From Candidatus Coatesiibacteriota bacterium (GTDB lineage Bacteria; Oederibacteriota; CAKKQC01), in contig JAHFSL010000080.1 in assembly GCA_023265785.1 (NCBI GenBank), positions 1-8,399 on the forward strand: a stretch of DNA of 8,399 nucleotides, read 5' to 3'. Shown one piece after another: positions 6,206 to 8,399 of the stretch (positions within the stretch are counted from its first letter, which is position 1; each line of letters opens with the position of its first letter). Made by a program: the position numbers and the translations under genes. The notes under the pieces are model-generated. The model was not told the DNA's origin and did no database searches. It worked only from the letters and a program-made list of their open reading frames with translations.

Positions 6206-7215
6206 GCCGCGTGGTGGTGGCCGGGGCGGGTGGGTGGGGGACCGCCCTTGCCGCGCACCTGGCCCGCAAGGGAGACACCGTCCTGCTGTGGGCGCGCGAT
6301 CCCGTGCATGCGGCTGCCATCGCGGGCTCCCGGGAAAATACGCGACTCCTGCCCGGCGTCCTCCTGCCGCCGGGCGTCGCGGTGACCGCGGATCCCGGGC
6401 TGGCCGGGTTCGGGCTCCCCGACGCCGCCGTTTTCACGGTTCCCTCCCACGGGTTGGGCGCCGTGGCGGGCATCCTCCGCCCCGCCCTGGCCGGCGTGCC
6501 CCTGGTCGTGAGCGGCGTCAAGGGCTTCGAACCCGGAACCTTCCGCCGGCCGTCCGAGGTCCTGGCCGATGCGCTCGGCGTGGCCGCTGACCGGGTCTGC
6601 ACGCTCTCCGGTCCCAGCCACGCCGAGGAAGTGGGCCGGGAGGTTCCTACCGCGGTCGTTGCGGCCGCCGCCATTCCCGCCACCGCCGCCGCCGCGCAGG
6701 CGCTTTTCTTCTCGTCACGGTTCCGCGTCTACACCCACTCCGACCTCGTCGGCGTGGAGCTCGCGGGCGCGCTGAAGAATGTCATCGCCCTCGCCTGCGG
6801 GATGACCGACGGGCTGGGCTTCGGGGACAACACCCGCGCCGCGTTGCTGACGCGCGGTCTCGCCGAAATCGCCCGGCTGGGCGCCACGCTGGGCGCGCGC
6901 CGCGGGACCTTTCAGGGGCTTGCCGGACTCGGCGACCTGGTGGTGACCTGCACGAGCCCGCTCTCACGGAACCGCCGCCTCGGCATGCGGCTGGGCGCGG
7001 GCGAGCGGCTGGAGGCGGTCGCGGGCGGCATGATCCAGGTCGCCGAGGGCGTCCGGGCGTGCGCGGCCGCGGTGGCGCTGGCGCAGGACCGCCGGGTCGC
7101 CATGCCGATCTCGGCCCAGGTCCACCGCGTCCTCTTTGGGGGCGCCCCGGCCGCAGAGGCCCTGCAGGAATTGCTCACCCGCGACCCCCGTTCGGAGGAG
7201 GAAACCGCGCCCTAG
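6202..7215 (+). CDS. gpsA: NAD(P)-dependent glycerol-3-phosphate dehydrogenase GpsA
   Basis: GpsA reduces dihydroxyacetone phosphate to sn-glycerol-3-phosphate in the cytoplasm, supplying the backbone that PlsY acylates. The product has 337 residues, the normal length. The N-terminal dinucleotide-binding motif is GAGGWGTALA (8-17). SGVKGFE contains the conserved Lys107, and SGPSHAEEV follows. The C-terminal domain has GVELAGALKNVIALACG, with the presumed catalytic Lys192, then GLGFGDNTRAALLTRGLAE (Asn210, Arg212, substrate phosphate binding in known structures) and GLAGLGDLVVTCTSPLSRNR. The GTG start at 6202 overlaps the plsY stop (GTGA) and places the Rossmann motif right at the N-terminus, as in the family. 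All key residues are present. The plsY-gpsA pairing is a sensible metabolic unit. Confidence 0.96.
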   Translation: MSRVVVAGAGGWGTALAAHLARKGDTVLLWARDPVHAAAIAGSRENTRLLPGVLLPPGVAVTADPGLAGFGLPDAAVFTVPSHGLGAVAGILRPALAGVPLVVSGVKGFEPGTFRRPSEVLADALGVAADRVCTLSGPSHAEEVGREVPTAVVAAAAIPATAAAAQALFFSSRFRVYTHSDLVGVELAGALKNVIALACGMTDGLGFGDNTRAALLTRGLAEIARLGATLGARRGTFQGLAGLGDLVVTCTSPLSRNRRLGMRLGAGERLEAVAGGMIQVAEGVRACAAAVALAQDRRVAMPISAQVHRVLFGGAPAAEALQELLTRDPRSEEETAP

Positions 7216-7240
7216 CAGGACCCTTGGGCCGCCGCCCCGC

Positions 7241-7249
7241 TGTTACCAT
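7241..7249 (+). promoter_or_regulatory. Possible extended -10 promoter giving a leaderless hflX message
   Basis: TGTTACCAT reads as an extended -10 element (TGn followed by TACCAT, 4 of 6 matches to TATAAT). The last base lies 7 bases before the GTG at 7257, so transcription would start at or next to the start codon. No Shine-Dalgarno sequence precedes that GTG. A -35 box at proper spacing is not evident; extended -10 promoters may lack one. Confidence 0.3.
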
Positions 7250-7256
7250 AGTCAGC

Positions 7257-8399
7257 GTGGCAAAGCCCGGCCGTCCTCCCGATCGCGTCCTCCTGTTGAG
7301 CGTGGAACCGCCCCACGGCGGTTCCGACGGCGCCGCCGCCCTGCTGGAACTGGCCGGGCTGGTCGAGAGCGCCGGCGGGCTCGTGGTCGCCAGTGTCCTC
7401 CAGAAGCACGGCTCGGCCAGCGGGCTTCCCGGCGAGGGCAAGCTCCGCGAGGTCGCGGCCCGGTGCGCCGAGGAGCGCATCGGTGTGGTCGTGACCCGGC
7501 AGTCCCTGAGCCCCTCCGTCCAGCGGCGGATCGAGGACACCCTGCCCTGCCGGGTGCTCGACCGGACGGGGTTGATCCTGGACATATTCGCCCTGCGCGC
7601 CCGGTCGGGGGAGGGCCAGCTTCAGGTGGAGCTCGCCCAATTGCTCTACCGGCTCCCGCGGCTTTCGGGCAAGGGGACGGAACTCTCCAACCTGGGCGGC
7701 GGCATCGGCACCCGCGGTCCCGGAGAAAAGAAGCTGGAGTTCGACCGGCGGCGAATCCGGGAGCGGGTCAGCCGGGTGCGCCGGGACCTGGAGGGCCTGC
7801 GCGCCCGGCGGGGCCGCCAGCGCGACCGGCGCCATGACCGCTCCTGGCCGCTGATCGCCCTCGCCGGCTATACCAACGCGGGCAAGTCCACCCTGTTCAA
7901 CGCCCTGACGGGGGAGTCGGCCACGGCCCGGCTCCAGATGTTCTCCACTCTCGACCCGCAGGTGCGCCAGGTGCGCCTTCCGGGCGGCGGCAGGGCGCTC
8001 CTGACCGATACCGTGGGCTTCATCCGGGACCTGCCCGAGGGATTGCGCGTCGCATTCCGCGCCACGCTGGAGGAGATTGGCGATGCCGACGCCGTGCTTC
8101 ATGTGGTGGATGCCACCCACCCGGACGCCGCCGCCCAGGCCGCCACCGTGCGCCACGAGCTGGCCTCCCTGGATGTTGACCCGGCCTCCGTCCTCGAGGT
8201 GCACAACAAGGCCGACCTGCTTCCCCCCGCGGGCGGCCCGGTCATCCCGCGGCGCGCTGAACTCGATGCGCCGCCCCCCCTGCGGGCCTCCGCGCGGTCG
8301 GGGGAGGGCGTTCCCGACCTGCTGGCCGCCATCGAGCGGATCCTGCGGGACCGCTACTGGACCCGCTACACCTGGCGCCGTCCCGCCCCGGGACTCGTC
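7257..8399 (+). CDS. hflX: Ribosome-associated GTPase HflX (3' end outside the window)
   Basis: HflX is a GTPase that binds the 50S subunit and splits stalled or heat-damaged ribosomes. The 381 residues seen lack only the final part of the protein. The N-terminal HflX domain shows GEGKLREVA, LSPSVQRR, DRTGLILDIFALRA and QVELAQLLYRLPRL, followed by the diagnostic GGGIGTRGPGEKKLE loop and a charged helical linker. The G domain has GYTNAGKST (204-212), FSTLDP, DTVGFIRDLP (251-260), ATLEEI, HVVDATHP and NKAD (317-320), with SARSGEGV as the G5 region. GTG 7257 is chosen because it places the protein start at MAKPGRPPDRVLLL, matching the family; TTG 7224 would add 11 residues, with an AGGA only 3 bases upstream. 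The gene lies 41 bases after gpsA and may have its own promoter. All catalytic motifs are intact. Confidence 0.96.
   Translation, partial: MAKPGRPPDRVLLLSVEPPHGGSDGAAALLELAGLVESAGGLVVASVLQKHGSASGLPGEGKLREVAARCAEERIGVVVTRQSLSPSVQRRIEDTLPCRVLDRTGLILDIFALRARSGEGQLQVELAQLLYRLPRLSGKGTELSNLGGGIGTRGPGEKKLEFDRRRIRERVSRVRRDLEGLRARRGRQRDRRHDRSWPLIALAGYTNAGKSTLFNALTGESATARLQMFSTLDPQVRQVRLPGGGRALLTDTVGFIRDLPEGLRVAFRATLEEIGDADAVLHVVDATHPDAAAQAATVRHELASLDVDPASVLEVHNKADLLPPAGGPVIPRRAELDAPPPLRASARSGEGVPDLLAAIERILRDRYWTRYTWRRPAPGLV

Overview
The window is a very GC-rich, tightly packed bacterial chromosome segment with every gene on the + strand. The third codon position is almost always G or C. Only two of the eight genes appear to start with ATG. 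The gene set is housekeeping plus competence: tail of an unidentified gene, comF, yebC, a secreted TsaP/FlgT-C-like protein, dprA, der (engA), plsY, gpsA and hflX (cut by the right edge). No tRNA, rRNA, insertion sequence, CRISPR array or other sign of recent transfer was seen, and no gene-free gap exceeds about 60 bases.

Layout. Bases 1-1004 hold the C-terminal end of a gene of uncertain family, overlapped by comF. A 57-base gap carries a possible promoter for yebC. yebC overlaps the next gene by 11 bases. That gene encodes an exported protein with a long Ala/Pro/Glu-rich spacer and a C-terminal domain resembling the type IV pilus secretin-associated protein TsaP. dprA follows after 33 bases, and has no ATG, GTG or TTG at the place where its start should be. 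der overlaps the end of dprA, der and plsY share ATGA, and plsY and gpsA share GTGA, so dprA-der-plsY-gpsA looks translationally coupled. A 41-base gap with a -10-like element separates gpsA from hflX.

How the genes fit together. ComF, the TsaP-like protein and DprA suggest DNA uptake through a type IV pilus: pilus/secretin support in the envelope, then ComF and DprA handling incoming single-stranded DNA in the cytoplasm. PlsY and GpsA are consecutive functions in phospholipid synthesis (glycerol-3-phosphate supply and its acylation). Der and HflX are ribosome-associated GTPases, and YebC is a translation-associated or regulatory factor.

Organism. A secretin-associated protein implies a diderm (outer-membrane) bacterium. 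A lysM/tsaP gene beside dprA is known from Gammaproteobacteria, but the der-plsY-gpsA order reminds me more of the Verrucomicrobiota/Kiritimatiellota side of the PVC group. This assignment is a low-confidence inference. The most interesting points are the LysM-less TsaP-like protein, the apparent ATC start of dprA, and the atypical first G domain of Der.
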